In this document: positions 1 through 16,657 of the stretch, piece after piece
Position numbering within the stretch: the first letter of the stretch is position 1
How the letters are laid out: the number at the start of each line of letters is the position of its first letter
From: Azolla pinnata
Taxonomy: Eukaryota; Streptophyta; Polypodiopsida; Salviniales; Salviniaceae
Direction: 5' to 3'
Assembly: GCA_037176905.1 (NCBI GenBank)
Contig: JBBBWG010032331.1
Span: 1-42,544, forward strand
Length of the DNA stretch: 42,544 nucleotides
Notes under the pieces: model-generated
Database searches by the model: none
What the model was told of the DNA's origin: nothing
What the model saw: only the letters and a program-made list of their open reading frames with translations
Program-made: the position numbers and the translations under genes

Positions 1-711
1 CGTATCTCTAGAAGAGTAAACCCATTTAATCAACGACATTTGTTTTTCTAAAGAGTAATTCTAATTTTCTTTTTCTTAAAAGAAAACCCAATTTTTATTT
101 TTTATTAATTTTGTTTTATTATATTTTTTCTAAAAGCCATTAAAAATGCGGTACACTGATAATAAACATGTTCGTGCAAGCATCGAAACGTTTGAAAAGA
201 GAAAATGTGTTTTCCTGTTTTTTTTCCATTTTTTTTATACACTGATTCTATTTTGCTTCCCCCCCCCCCCCAATACTCACTCTCTCTTATGTAACATGTG
301 ATGACATGTGATTCAATCGTTATATAATATCTGACCATGGTCATTTTTTGAAACTTCAATCCTTACTTTTTTCTTTCTAACTTGTTAATCCAATCCGACT
401 CGAAGATGATTTACCATACACGTTTGATTGAAACATACGCAAACGCAAACGCATATGTCGTAGATGATCTAGCAGTCATCGCAGGCGCATATCAGAAACC
501 GAGGCGATCGATCAGATTGGTGATCTGCGATCGGCGATCGATCAGCGATCGGCGATCTGCAAGCGAGCAGATGGATGGACAATCTGAAAGCGAGGCCGAT
601 CGTTGGAAATCGAACTAGTTTGACCAGAAGTGTGAACACGATCTAGATTCTGCAGAAAAATAGTTATGTACCGGCAACAGTGGACAGAGACGTAGCAGAG
701 ACAGCAGAGCG
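1..711. other. Upstream region of the ALDH3 gene, no gene seen
   Basis: This stretch is AT-rich and T-rich on the left and holds no coding region that I can support. It has a 13-base C run at 259-271. At about 504-560 there is a cluster of GATCG-type words, in which GCGATCGATCAG occurs twice (504-515 and 535-546) and is interleaved with GCGATCGG and GATCTGC. The cluster lies about 150-210 bases upstream of the ALDH start codon, so it falls in the promoter or 5' untranslated leader. I cannot place a transcription start. Confidence 0.6.
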
Positions 712-5743
<5,032 letters not shown>

Positions 5744-5922
5744 GCAACTCCATCGTATAACATATTCAGTCAGTTAATCTGTCCGCACTATGAATAGGTG
5801 ATTATTGACTAATATGGTTGTACTAAACTAGGGATGTTTGGAATAAAAATGTGAGAATAAAAATGTGTATAAAAGCAGTTATGGGATGATGTATGCGTTA
5901 AATGCTGTTAGACGATTTTCAG

Positions 5923-6375
5923 GCTTGATATTATTATGTGGAGGAAGCTTATTCAGAATGTATTGAAGACTGAAAAAAGTGTGATGACTGCTGGTGGTAA
6001 TGGAGACCGTAGGAGGCGTAAGTCACGAGTATAATCACACTAATTCAACTCGTGTGTATGATGACAATCACAAGTGTGGGAGGTTAATTAACCCGTGTCA
6101 AAGCTCGAACCTCAGCATAATTAATTATGCATGCAGGGCGTGAAGCATTTTCACAAAGAGGAAAGCTAAAATGCAAATATAGTTTCCAAGTTAAAACAGT
6201 GTCGAAACTAATGGCAAATAGGGTTAAAGCTGAGAAGAAGTCGCAAATTTCAATGCAAGAACATATAACGTGGGATTTTGATTGTAATATGTCTGATATA
6301 CCAATTTTGGATAGTGTTGATGGGTCAGTATTAACTGATCCTTGTTACAGAAGAGGATCAAGTAAGAAAGGTTAG
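5923..6375 (+). CDS. Possible alternative 3' exons of ALDH3, or start of a separate small gene
   Basis: If the last ALDH exon is spliced at 5739 instead of being read to its stop, an exon at 5923-6017 (acceptor TTTCAG, donor GTAAGT) and another from 6137 (acceptor TGCAG) continue the frame for about 110 codons to a TAG at 6373-6375. The predicted extension is basic (GDRRRRREAF, KLKCKYSFQVK) and then more acidic (SDIPILDSVDGS); I do not recognise it. An alternative reading is an independent gene beginning at a Met near 5980. Support is the uninterrupted frame across three exons with good splice sites. No homology is known to me, so this remains tentative. Confidence 0.35.
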
Positions 6376-6889
6376 CTTGAAGATTTTTGTGTGCACTAAT
6401 CTGGCGTTTGTACCTTGTTTATTACATGCGTCGAGTGAAATAATCAGAGCTTAGTTTGTAATGGATAAAATGGTCAATCGGCCATTAAGATTGGTCGTTT
6501 GTGAGGATCTTTGGAGATTGAGGTGCCACTTAAAATCGTGGCGAAACTCCCGCCTCATTGGATCTGCGCATCCCCCATCAATTGAGATCTGGTAGCAAGA
6601 ATTAACTAGTATTTGCTCACACAATGGATAGTATGTCTTAGCCCTGAGTAAACATACAAAGCTCATGTTGGAAGAATGACAAATGTTTTGTAATATTTCA
6701 AGTTTTATGGCTTCTGATATTTTAAGACTACTTTGGCATTGCTTAATACAAAGTATGGATATTTACAAAATCATAAAAAATAATAAAAAAACTCATCATC
6801 CAAGCCCATCTTTTTAGTCACAAGCTCTAGTGATAGTGAAACCTTACGCAAGATTCTAGGTCCGATATTTATTTGTCCGCCCAAAACAG

Positions 6890-6991
6890 TGTCAAAGCAA
6901 TGGCGGTGGCAAAGTTGGTTCCGGTAAGAAGAAGAGGAAGATGAAGATGAAGGATCTTTTTAAAGCTTGCGATCAATCATTCGGTGGCTAA
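6890..6991 (+). CDS. Possible lysine-rich terminal exon, unidentified
   Basis: After a pyrimidine-containing acceptor (CCCAAAACAG) a frame reads about 33 residues and stops at 6989-6991. It contains GKKKRKMKMKDLF followed by KACDQSFGG, a composition typical of coding sequence or a nuclear-localisation stretch. It could be a late exon of the unidentified gene at 5923-6375, but the phase of the visible donors there (6361 or 6370) does not join directly to this frame, so another exon would be needed. Weak support. Confidence 0.2.
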   Translation, partial: CQSNGGGKVGSGKKKRKMKMKDLFKACDQSFGG

Positions 6992-8875
6992 CGAAGCATC
7001 AGCAGAGCTTGTTTGGATGGCACAATCCAACGAGCCGCGATTCAATCTAGTTACTTGATCCTCTTTTAAGTTTGCGATCGGCAGTTGACAGGCGGAGGAT
7101 GATCATGCAAATCTGCTTTGCAAACATGCCTCCTGGTATACTACTGTACAATGAATGAATCATATGGGGTTTATCTGGTAACTCTCAAAGTTCTGATCAA
7201 TTTTTGGGTCTTCTTTTATTCACTCAGTAAATGGGGGTCTGTTATCTGGTAGCCCTGAATATTCTGATCAAGTTTTGTACAGAAAACTCATACATACATA
7301 ATATGCCTAACAGCCAAAGAAAGGCTTTTTACAACTTAACAATTTCTGCTCTCTTCCTTGTTTGTTGTGTGGGAGGAGATTCTTTGGATTGTATTGATGA
7401 CTTGACCTGGGTTGATATGTTTTGTGATCATGTTTCCATGCCATTGACAATTAAAATCTTCTTCAGTCGAGGCATATGTTGACTTGTAATGAACTACTCT
7501 AATGATTTGGTCGATCCAATACACTGTCTACGCATAACGCTACTTTGAAATTTTCAAATGTCTTCTCCCCTACACTGATTCAACTTTATCGATGGTTTTA
7601 CTCTCTTCATTCCCAGGGTAAAAGTTTACCCCTGGCAACGTCGAAATCGAATATAAAGCTCTGGCTCTCCTAATTATGCCTGCAAACCTCAACATTCACA
7701 AAGAGGTTACAGGAATAACTTTCTGTTGATGAAGAGCACGATGAGCCCAATACGAAGGAATACAAATCAGTTCAGAACACTGAGAATCAAACTCCAAAGA
7801 GACTACGTATATTGGGTCATTTTTTCCAAGTTGAATGCAAGTGGGTGCAGTAGGAAATCATAATGTCAAATCTTGTGTTGGAATACCATCACTGCACTTA
7901 TTGCTTCAAAAAATCTTGATACGGCACTCACATTCTTAAAATGTCAAGAAAAAGAAATATACAACATATTGCATATACAAGTCACTGCATTTATTGAGTC
8001 GCATTCTTCCAATTTGTATACACATTGCAGTGTATCATCATGTGTGGCAGGTGATGATACATTTTCATTCAATCATGGGCTTTAGTATGACAGGGATACA
8101 GCATGTTCTAGACTTGTAAAGCAGTAAATTCAAATTTCAGGCTCTATCTATATGACATCCAAGGAATGATTGTAGGCACGTCATACCTACAAGCACATAA
8201 AGAGCTACATGAAAAATGTATTATACATATAGGCACAAAATCATAGCAAGAAGCTACCTAATGGTGAGTCAATAACTTATGATTCTTACGGCAATGTCAA
8301 ACAAAATCTATACACAGAATTGCACTGCATTTGGAATTCACACAATGATATAATTTGTTGAGGCATGATATAGCCGAATCTTAAAAAAAAAACATGAAAT
8401 GGGATGCCGCATGCTATCCACATCATTCAAATACACAACAGGAGGCATAGACAATGGACGAATACAACACATCCAACAACACAACTAAATGTGTAATACA
8501 TTCTTCCATAATGCAATTTGATCCAATTACAGGTGATGATGGTTATACTGCATCAAAAACACACAATGACTATGCCCAATACAATCTTTCAAAATCCAAT
8601 TTGATACACAGAGCACAGGTGAAAGCTTTCATTCATTAGCAACGATGATTCGACAGCATCCCCAACAAAACAAGCACGCCCAATACATTCAATTATCCAT
8701 TCAAAACCGCAAATATATTTACATGGTGATTCCAGAATCCTTTCTCACATAGGCAATGATGATTATATCACATCCATAACACATCGGAAACACCATTCTT
8801 TCATACATCGGAAACTCTGACCTGATTTATAGAAGAAATGCAAAAGCTTCCTTACATGAATAACGCTTGCTTGAA
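6992..8875. other. Intergenic, no gene seen
   Basis: AT-rich sequence with only short, unconvincing open frames. An imperfect direct repeat of about 45 bases is visible (7163-7206 and 7228-7278; both contain TATCTGGTA and TTCTGATCAA). The right end should include the 3' untranslated region of the SOUL gene, which is read leftwards from 9739. Confidence 0.5.
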
Positions 8876-9739
8876 TCATTCGACTGGAAGCATAACTTCA
8901 TTGGTGCGGAGGAAGGGGATGGTCCAAGGAGGGTTATATTGAGCCAAGATGTGGGGGCCAATGACCTTGAACCCTGCCTCTTCGAGGGCCGCTTTCAGGC
9001 CCACAACCTTCTTCTCCTCCAGGTTCTCATTAGCAATCCCACTGAATTTGACAACCCCATACTTCCTGGGAGGAACTTGTTTGATACGAACACGGCTATC
9101 GACTGGGCGAGGAACTTGCTCGAGCGATGTGTACTTGGAAGGCAACACAAATTGCATTGTCATCATCGAGCTTTTCTTCTTCTCAACATCTCCCTTCTCC
9201 TTCTCCTTCTCTTTCTCCTCTTCCTCTTTCACAGTCAGAACCGGGGCTGTCATGGCGATGCTCTCAGAGGCTCCACCTTCTTCTTTCTCTCTTGCAATCA
9301 AAACGGGGGCGGTCATGGCGATGCTCTCGGAAGCTCCACCTTCTTCTTTCTCTCTTGCAATCAAAACGGGGGCAGTCATGGCGATGCTCTCGGAGGCTCC
9401 ACCTTCTTCTTTCTCGCTTGTAATCAAAACGGGGGCAGTCATGGCGATGCTCTCGGAGGCTCCACCTTCTTCTTTCTCGCTGGCAATCAAAACGGGGGCA
9501 GTCATGGCGATGCTCTCGGCAGCGCCAGCAGCAGCAGGCTTGACGTTCTGGGGGTTTCCGAGAGCGCCGATGTAGTTAGCAAGAACCATGAAGCCATCGC
9601 CCCTGCTCTTGGAGGCATCATAGCTGACCTCGGCAACGATGTTGGAGACATATTCTCTGATCTGAAAGGACCCGGCGCGCTCAGACAGCACTTTGTACTG
9701 CGGGGTCTCCTCACGGATCTTACCTACCACCGAACCCAT
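8876..9739 (-). CDS. SOUL / heme-binding protein (cytosolic HBP type) with expanded internal repeat
   Basis: Single-exon gene of 287 residues. SOUL-family proteins bind heme or other tetrapyrroles and in plants are linked to tetrapyrrole transport or signalling. The N-terminus (MGSVVGKIREETPQYKV) has no transit peptide and matches cytosolic plant HBPs. Next come the conserved IREY, AEVSYDAS and FMVLANYIGALGNPQN blocks, a repeat region (residues 75-168), a Lys/Glu-rich linker (about 171-189), then MQFVLPSKYTSLEQVPRPVD, RKYGVVKFSG and the C-terminal block YNPPWTIPFLRTNEVMLPVE. The family is usually about 210-230 residues; the excess is the repeat, which has five copies of a 21-residue unit around IAMTAPV. 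A TATA-like site lies about 120 bases upstream. No frameshift or stop interrupts it, so it looks functional. Confidence 0.95.
   Translation of the reverse strand: MGSVVGKIREETPQYKVLSERAGSFQIREYVSNIVAEVSYDASKSRGDGFMVLANYIGALGNPQNVKPAAAGAAESIAMTAPVLIASEKEEGGASESIAMTAPVLITSEKEEGGASESIAMTAPVLIAREKEEGGASESIAMTAPVLIAREKEEGGASESIAMTAPVLTVKEEEEKEKEKEKGDVEKKKSSMMTMQFVLPSKYTSLEQVPRPVDSRVRIKQVPPRKYGVVKFSGIANENLEEKKVVGLKAALEEAGFKVIGPHILAQYNPPWTIPFLRTNEVMLPVE
9236..9517 (-). repeat. 63-bp in-frame coding minisatellite in the SOUL gene
   Basis: Five head-to-tail copies of a 63-base (21-codon) unit encode ESIAMTAPVLI followed by a charged spacer (SEKEEGGAS or REKEEGGAS). Copies begin at residues 75, 96, 117, 138 and 159. 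Copies 1-4 are almost identical at the DNA level, which implies recent amplification or gene conversion. The fifth diverges in its spacer and runs into the Glu/Lys-rich linker. Confidence 0.95.
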
Positions 9740-9852
9740 TCTCTGTCTCTGTCTGTGGCTCTGTTCGTCGTCTTCTCCCCGTCTTCTTCCTCCTGCTTCG
9801 GCAGCCTACTTCTCTTCCTCCTGCTTCTGCAGCCTGCTTCTCCTTCTCCTTC

Positions 9853-9862
9853 GGTATATATA
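9853..9862 (-). promoter_or_regulatory. Candidate TATA box of the SOUL gene
   Basis: On the minus strand this reads TATATATACC, about 115-125 bases upstream of the start codon at 9739. That would give a leader of roughly 80-90 bases that is purine-rich (GAAGGAGAAGGAG). The surroundings are full of TATA/TACG words, so the exact functional box is uncertain. Confidence 0.45.
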
Positions 9863-10024
9863 CGTATATACATATATACGCGCATACAGATTCGTACATA
9901 TATACGCCGTACATACGCTACGTACACAGACAGTATACGTACACATTTATTCATGTAGCATGTGGATTCTATATTAGTTAGTGTGTACGTATATACGCAT
10001 AACGTATATACGTATACGCGGTCC
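9863..10024. repeat. Alternating purine-pyrimidine TATA/TACG-rich tract
   Basis: A dense, irregular series of TATATACG, GTATATACG and CGTATACGCG words with near-strict alternation of pyrimidine and purine, upstream of the SOUL gene. It is too irregular to be a simple microsatellite. Such sequence is prone to unusual helix forms. Confidence 0.6.
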
Positions 10025-13000
10025 GCATATTCGAGCGCCGGAACGTGAGGAGCACACTTCCTCTCGAATCGGACTGACAGATCTGAGCATGATATAAGCT
10101 TCTTCGAGTGAGTATAAAGGGGGGGGAAAACGGGGGAGGTGTCAGATCGGATCTCGTTGCGGCTAACGTTAGTGTAGCGTATTCGACACCCTAGCTCCGA
10201 GACTTGTTAGCTGACGTTGTTGTGTGTGGCCTAGATCTCTCTCAAAAAGGTAAGGTACACCGCAAAACAAGGCCTTGGCTTGATATAAAAAACTGGAAAA
10301 ATCCACATGGTTTCAGATATAGTTTGACATTCTGTGCCCGCTTTAGGAATTAACATGGCAACTACTTCAATCAATTTGATCAGCATGGCATCAGTTGTTG
10401 GAAGTTTTTCTGTCTTACTTTTAAATTCATGACCTTTCACTCACTCAATCTATTTGAAATCATGGACAAGAAGGTAGGGCCTGCATAACACCAGCAAAAC
10501 CCCACTATACTGATCGACCTGGCAACATCTCCATCCACGATAACTATGATTTGTAATGAGTGATGTGAGAATTCAGATAATTCAAGAAAGTGTACACGGC
10601 GTTGAACTCCAACAACAATAGTAATTACAATTTGGTATGCAATCCTTAGGCCTTACACATCACATTTTGAAGATGAAGATCGCATCTTATCAACGATCAT
10701 GATATTTGCACTTGACATCTCAGACTTATCGAATTTGATAAATTATTGAACATTTAACATGCACTCAACTCGATCTCCATTGTCTGCTGATTTTAGGTTA
10801 TTCTCAAAATCCTATCCTACAACTGATTTGGAGGGGGATCATGACTGTATGAATTTTGTATCACTACACACCAGTTGTTAGCCCTTTGATCCATTCTTTG
10901 GTTTTTCCTAAGGGTGTTATAATGAGATTTATACATTATTGTGAACGACCACATTGGAATGTAGAGAAAGATATCTTTAAATATCTTGTAAGCACGAAGA
11001 AAGAGGCAAGCAACCCCTGCATTCAAAGAAACAAGTTACACATTACTCCAATAATAAAAGTTGTGTTAATAGTTATCTTTAGATTGTGACATTGAGTCAT
11101 TTCATGGTGATAAAAACTTTAGAATGAGTAATTTTGTATACTCAATCAAATCAACCATGTTCTAACTTATTTTTATTAAGAGCAAGAAGACAATTTCTTT
11201 TTCTTTCATGTTATTCAGCAAGAAGACCATTGTTATTTTATTCATATATTTGTTCTTATGAGTAAGAACACAATGTACTAGTTTGCTTTGTTCTTATGAA
11301 ACCATTTGTTAGAAATTCAACTAAAAAGGTGTATATATATAATGAAGAGCGAGTGTGAGGCACTAGTGATATATGTATGAGTATAGTCATTCTGAACGTG
11401 CAAGGTTGTTAGTTTCTTGAAAGACATTTTGCAAAAGTACAACTTAATGATCTATTAATATTCACTAAATGCATATTTTAAGCTTATATTTTTCTATTTT
11501 CCATCTAAAATAAATCAAAAGATTGCATTTACTTGCTAGCTCAAGGTTATCACAATAGAAACATTGATATGAGAATAATTGTACCAAACATTTTGTCATA
11601 TTATGTTCAAACGAATACTAAAGCAATCTTTCCCTTTAACTCATACATCTACTATTTAGGTTTTTATCTAAAACATTTGTTAGCTCCCTTCAATTTGCAT
11701 TGTAATTTGTAGGTTCAAAATATTTTTCACTTTCACAATTTTTTTGTTTTTCTTAAATCATTCAATCATGGTACCACCTATGCAATTACTTGTCACATTT
11801 TCCCTAATTGAGACATGAAGTACATTGATTGGGCAATTAATTCTATTTTAGAGTTTTATATTGTATGAGTTAAATCAAAATCTCCCAATAATCTTATTAG
11901 TGTTTATTTGCCTAAAAGAAAATAATTATCAAAACCTAATTTATTGTTTTTCCCAAACACACCACATCTTACACAAGCCCTATATATTGATAAGCACCTT
12001 TTGTTCTTACATAGTCTCCCACAATATCTCCCTAAAATGTGTGGATGAGTTGACTTACATTCGTTCGTAGAAGTGTTTATTATAAAAAACATTAACTTTC
12101 AATAACAAGTTAATATCAATCCTTGCTTTCCTCACCTAAAAGTAACATAATCTAATTTATTGTATGCTTTTGTTATTTTTCACCATTTACTACATGGTGT
12201 CTATAACAATAATATTATTTAACTTATCAATTCTATCAATGGCTTATCGAATATAATAACATTTGGTTTCACATTCCTTGTCTTTGTAAATATTAGACTT
12301 AAAGTCAATTGTATTGTTAATTGTTAATAATTTGATTTATTATAAATTATATTATAAGACATATATCAAAGCTAGATTCTACACAATATAATTTGATATA
12401 AATCTTACGTATGGTAAAAAACCAAATTGATTTGTCTTAAATGTAAAGTTCATCAAATAAACATAATTACTTGATTATAAACACTTATATATTTGTAATA
12501 TCCATTGATCTTGTATTATTAAAATAAATAATTATTTTGAGAGAGATCCCTTAGATTATATATGTAGTTGATATGTTTGATTATGAATTATTTTCCTTTG
12601 TGATTGTTGTGTATGCACATCTTACATAATTAAAACTAAATTATTGTTGATAGGGTCCTGACCACCAACAACAAGGTGAGGCTTAGAGCGGCCTCACCCC
12701 CATCTAGGGTTTCAAACAAAGAGGAATCAGATGTCGATTCGATTCCCAAAGGAGTTTATATAGTATAGAGCAACGCTTCTCCTTGTTTAACACTAATCTA
12801 CCTGACCACCCATCCAATGGGCTGATAATACTTGCAATTCTACTAGGCCTGTTGCTAGCAAGGGACCAAAGCCTTTGGTGAACAACCCCACTATTGTGCT
12901 CACCACTTTCTCTCTCTCAACTTTTGTTTTTGTAGGTATATTGATGACAAAATGGAATGGGGCGACAATAGATCTATAGAGCAACCATGGCGACACTAAG

Positions 13001-13363
13001 GAGGATGGCAGCAACTCCAACTCTAGCTAGTAATGAAGGCAACAAGGGTCACATTGGTCGCCATCCATGTCTTTTCATGAATGACTCAGGTGCCAGCTTG
13101 TGTTGGGCTGAAGCTTCGCATCGGGTGGTGGTAACACCAATGGCCATAACGCAAGTGCTAGGAATAGTGGCGGCAACGATGATAGCCATCCGCGCCTCTC
13201 TAACGACCTTGCAATGACAACAATGATGATGGCAGTAGTGCCGCTAGAAAACCCGAGCTAGTGGACCATATGTGTTGTGTGTCGGAAAACCTAAAGGTTA
13301 GAATTGAAAGGTATGATAGAAGTTAGGTCTAGATAGAGAAGAGAGGAGAGGGGAGATAGATGT

Positions 13364-13386
13364 GAGAGAGAGAGAGAGAGAGAGAA
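13364..13386. repeat. (GA)n microsatellite
   Basis: About 11 consecutive GA units followed by degenerate GA-rich sequence. Confidence 0.9.
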
Positions 13387-13555
13387 AGGGTAGAGAGAGG
13401 ATGATGATGAAAATTGTGTATGACTCTACTAAACAAATGAATGCCAAAAGGTGAGGTGTGTGATGGTGATATACATTTGGGTCGTTCCATGAATGGTTAT
13501 GTTTGTTCATGTATCTATACCCCACACACACACATACATTACCTAGAAAGTTTTT

Positions 13556-13560
<5 letters not shown>

Positions 13561-13598
<38 letters not shown>
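13561..13598. repeat. (AT)n microsatellite
   Basis: An uninterrupted run of 19 AT dinucleotides just beyond the 3' side of the copia remnant. Confidence 0.95.
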
Positions 13599-13601
<3 letters not shown>

Positions 13602-13625
13602 CTCCCCCCTAAGAGAAGGTTTTTA

Positions 13626-13950
13626 GAACTCTAAAAGATCAGGACTTTCATGGTCAGTGTCGATTAAGCCTATTTTCTTACAACATCTCCTATGCTTAGT
13701 ATGTGGTAGCGGTTTGTTAGGAAATCCGATCATATATATATTGAGGGAGTATATTTCAAATCAACTTTCTTAGTCTCAATGAGATCATATAAAAACTGGT
13801 GCTTGAAGTTGACATGTCGGATATTATCACTAATTGTAGGGTTATTGGCAAGTTTTATGCATGATTCGTTGTCGCAAAAGAGGGTTATAATTGGGACGTC
13901 AAAGAACTTGAGCTCTTCTACTATGGGCTTGATCCATATTCCTTTCACCG
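13626..13950 (-). pseudogene. copia RNase H domain and C-terminus
   Basis: The minus strand encodes an RNase H block with FCDNESCIKLANNP followed by RHVNFKHQFLYDLIE, the usual copia pattern (CDN.SAI.LA.NP then KHIDI.YHFIRE). After a gap it continues with FPNKPLPHTKHRR, equivalent to the copia C-terminal T-K-P-L-P motif. It is degenerate. Confidence 0.85.
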
Positions 13951-14087
13951 CTAGAGTTGTAATAACATATTTGCAATAACATATTCAGCTTCCGTCGAGG
14001 ATAATATGACAATTGTCTGTTGCTTCAATCTCCATGCAATTGCAACTCCGGCGAGTGTGTGTACAAGTAGCCACCAATGGACTTTCG

Positions 14088-14088
<1 letters not shown>

Positions 14089-14122
<34 letters not shown>
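14089..14122. repeat. 34-base poly-C tract
   Basis: An uninterrupted run of 34 C residues inside the degenerate copia element, between the RT and RNase H regions. Its length may be affected by sequencing or assembly error. Confidence 0.9.
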
Positions 14123-14123
<1 letters not shown>

Positions 14124-14829
14124 CAATCGGAGTCAGAACACCCGCATAGTTGGCTTGAATTAGGGTTGGTCCAACCTTGGACGAGTGGTGAGGGTTCTGA
14201 CTTGGATTGCGATATTGAATAAATCAATGATAGACATTATGTGTGCTTTAAAGATTGCAACAACCCCTTGAGCCCGATCTATGCTTTGGTCCTAGATTTG
14301 CTATAAACTGAGAAAGAACACAAAAAGCAAAACAAATATGTAGGCGAGTGTAGCTAACTAGGTATCAAATGACACCTAGTATTTGCTGATACGAAATTAC
14401 TTCCATCTCACTTCTTTTTCATTACTAGGGACATCGTCAAGTGAGAGTTTGCAAGGAGCGGTCATAAGTGTGTTAATAATTAGTTTACAATGGAAAATAT
14501 AAAATCTCTTTAGAATTGTGTTTATGTATTCATGAGATTGGGAAAGGGAAAAATGGTATGAGTAATTCTATTTCTAATGACTTGAATGCTAAGGAATTAG
14601 GTCATTGATCTTAAGCCACTTAGCTAGGTTTATACATGACTTAGAATTAGATATTAGAGGAATATTATCAACGTAAACACCAATGATGATGAAATATGTA
14701 GTGTTGCTTTTCCTAATGATATATATTTGGTTAATTTTTTAGACGATTGTAACCAACATTAATGGGTAAAGAGTGGAGTTTATGATCCTAAGCTTGTGAC
14801 AATTTCTTGAGGCTATATATCAAGTTTTG

Positions 14830-15120
14830 AAGCCAATAAACATGGTGAGGATATGTTGAATCTTCGAAAAAGGGGGGTTATTCCATGTAGATATATTCAC
14901 TTAACTCACCATGTAAAAACTTGTTTTGCAGTTTGTACGTATAGATGATGTAACTCACGATCGTGGAGGGCGGCAAGTCCAATGAGCATTCGGAACCGAA
15001 TTATTTTAAGAGTTGGGTTGAACGTGTCTTTAAAGTCAATTTCGAGAACTTTGAAAAAGCCTCAAGCAACCACTCAAGCCTTAAAACCTACTGGTTCACC
15101 CATAAAATTTTTCTTAATCA
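14830..15120 (-). pseudogene. copia reverse transcriptase remnant
   Basis: In shifting frames the minus strand keeps the order of copia RT landmarks: an LEIDFKDTFNPTLK-like block (family: Y-D-Y.ETF.PV.K), then an LHQLDV.TAFLHGEL-like block with KTSFYM, then a YMEQP-like block. Stops and frameshifts are frequent. The identification depends on order and neighbours more than on any one motif. Confidence 0.65.
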
Positions 15121-16019
15121 AAGAACCCATTTAAAGGTTATTATTTGATAATTAGTAGGGGGTTCAACAAAAGTCCACGTCCTCGTTTTCTGTAGAGGCG
15201 GCCTCTATCTCGTCTTCCATAGTTTTATGATATTTCTCCTAGTCCAATCTCGAAAGAGCCTCTTTAGTGGATAGAAAAATATCGTCGCTTGAGATGACAT
15301 TGTTGTCCTGCTCGAGGATTTCCTTGTGATTAACGTCCTCAAAATGAGCTTCCATTTGGTTGAGTTCCTCATATATGTTTTCTAGTGATCAGAACTTAGT
15401 AGGTGGAGTAGGGGATAAGGAGGATGATGTTGTTGAGAGATTAGAGGATGAAGAAGATGGTGTTGTTGGAAGATGAGGAGATAATGGAGGTGAGAGCTAG
15501 ATAGTTTTGTTAAGCTTAAGGTTAGAGGGCACAGATGTGAATGGGCAAGGAAATGTTACATTTGTTTTGTTTTGGAACGGAAAAGATAGTGTTATGGTAG
15601 TTGAATTAGAAGAATCTAGGCTTTTACTAGATGTTTTATTAGTTGGAGAATGTTTGGTGGAAGATACATGAAAATCAAATGGAGCGAATAATAAGGGTAG
15701 AAAGATTTTGTCGAGTAGGAATGAAATATTAGAAGGATGAGAATGGGAGTTTAGAATTATCGAGAGTAATGAATTTTCTTTGGAAGACCACACTTTCATT
15801 AAAAAATATACATTGGGTTCTCGGTTTGAAGAGCTTGTATGCCTTGTATGATCCATTCGCTTCTCCATAGCCGATGAAGATTGCTTTTGTTGCTCTTGTA
15901 TCAAGTTTTTCTTTTTTTTTCTAGAACAAAAGTAGAAGCATCGCATTTGAATATCTGAAGATTATCTAAATTAGGTTTATGACCATGTCACAATTCGAAT
16001 GGAGTGGTCGATCATACCT

Positions 16020-16580
16020 AGGGATCAATGGAATCCCTTATTTTAGATATAGTAGGTTGTACCCATAGCTTTTTCCCAAAACTTGTGGGATAGCCCCACC
16101 AATTGTACCATGTAACGGGCCATGTTTAATAAGTTCCTATTTTTACGTTTCGATAACCCATTTTGTTGAGGCATACATGGGGTAGAGAGTTGGTGACATA
16201 TTCCTTCCTCTCTATATAGCCTTAGAAATTTATGGGAGTTATACTCTCCCCCAACCATCGGTTTGGAGTGCCTTTAGGTTGCATGAGTTTTGAAGTTTGA
16301 CCAAAGCCTTATAGCTCTGGAAGGCTTGAAAGGCTCTTTAAGAAAATAGAGGATAGTGAACCGACTATAATCATCTATAAAGCTAATATAGTAAGAGATG
16401 GGGTTGGGAAGGGTCCACATATATCACTATGCATTAGGTCTAGGATGTATGAAGAACGAGATCCTTGTGATTTAGAAAATCATTTTTGGGGCTTTTTGCT
16501 TTGAATGAAACTTTGGCATAAGGGTATCTGGGTTAAAATGGTTGATTGGGAATGTCATCTATTAGGTTATTGAATTGTAG
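16020..16580 (-). pseudogene. copia integrase core remnant
   Basis: The minus strand encodes GGEYNSHKFLRLYREEG, then PCMPQQNGLSKRKNRNLLN, then ARYMVQ and KFWEKAMGTTYYI. This matches the second half of copia integrase (DNGGEF ... PQQNGV.ERKNR ... FW.EA). The Asp of DNGGE is lost and the catalytic Glu of ERKNR is Lys here, so it is inactive. Confidence 0.88.
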
Positions 16581-16657
16581 TGTTTTAAGTGCTTCTAGGT
16601 TCATATAACTCATCCTAGAATGTCATAGAAGAGTAAGATTTGGAGACTTAATATGAA

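Larger units (their letters stand above)
10025..13625. other. AT-rich intergenic or decayed repeat region, no gene seen
   Basis: No open frame here looks like a real gene. From about 10.3 to 12.64 kb the sequence is strongly AT-rich and featureless. From about 12.65 to 13.3 kb base composition shifts (GGCCTCACC, GGCGGCAACG words), suggesting a different origin, perhaps the remains of a transposon or the 3' end and LTR of the neighbouring copia element, but I found no clean termini. Microsatellites are listed separately. Confidence 0.5.

Noticed and set aside
9236..9517. Regular 63-bp repeats that could suggest a CRISPR-like array
   Set aside because: The repeat is head-to-tail without unique spacers and is in-frame coding sequence of a eukaryotic gene.
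8867..9958. 363-codon plus-strand frame and a second 208-codon plus-strand frame across the SOUL gene
   Set aside because: These are antisense shadows of the repetitive SOUL coding sequence; the minus-strand protein matches a conserved family end to end.
12793..13217. Two short frames on opposite strands in the 12.6-13.3 kb block
   Set aside because: No motif, no splice support, and they overlap each other; the block is more likely old transposon sequence.
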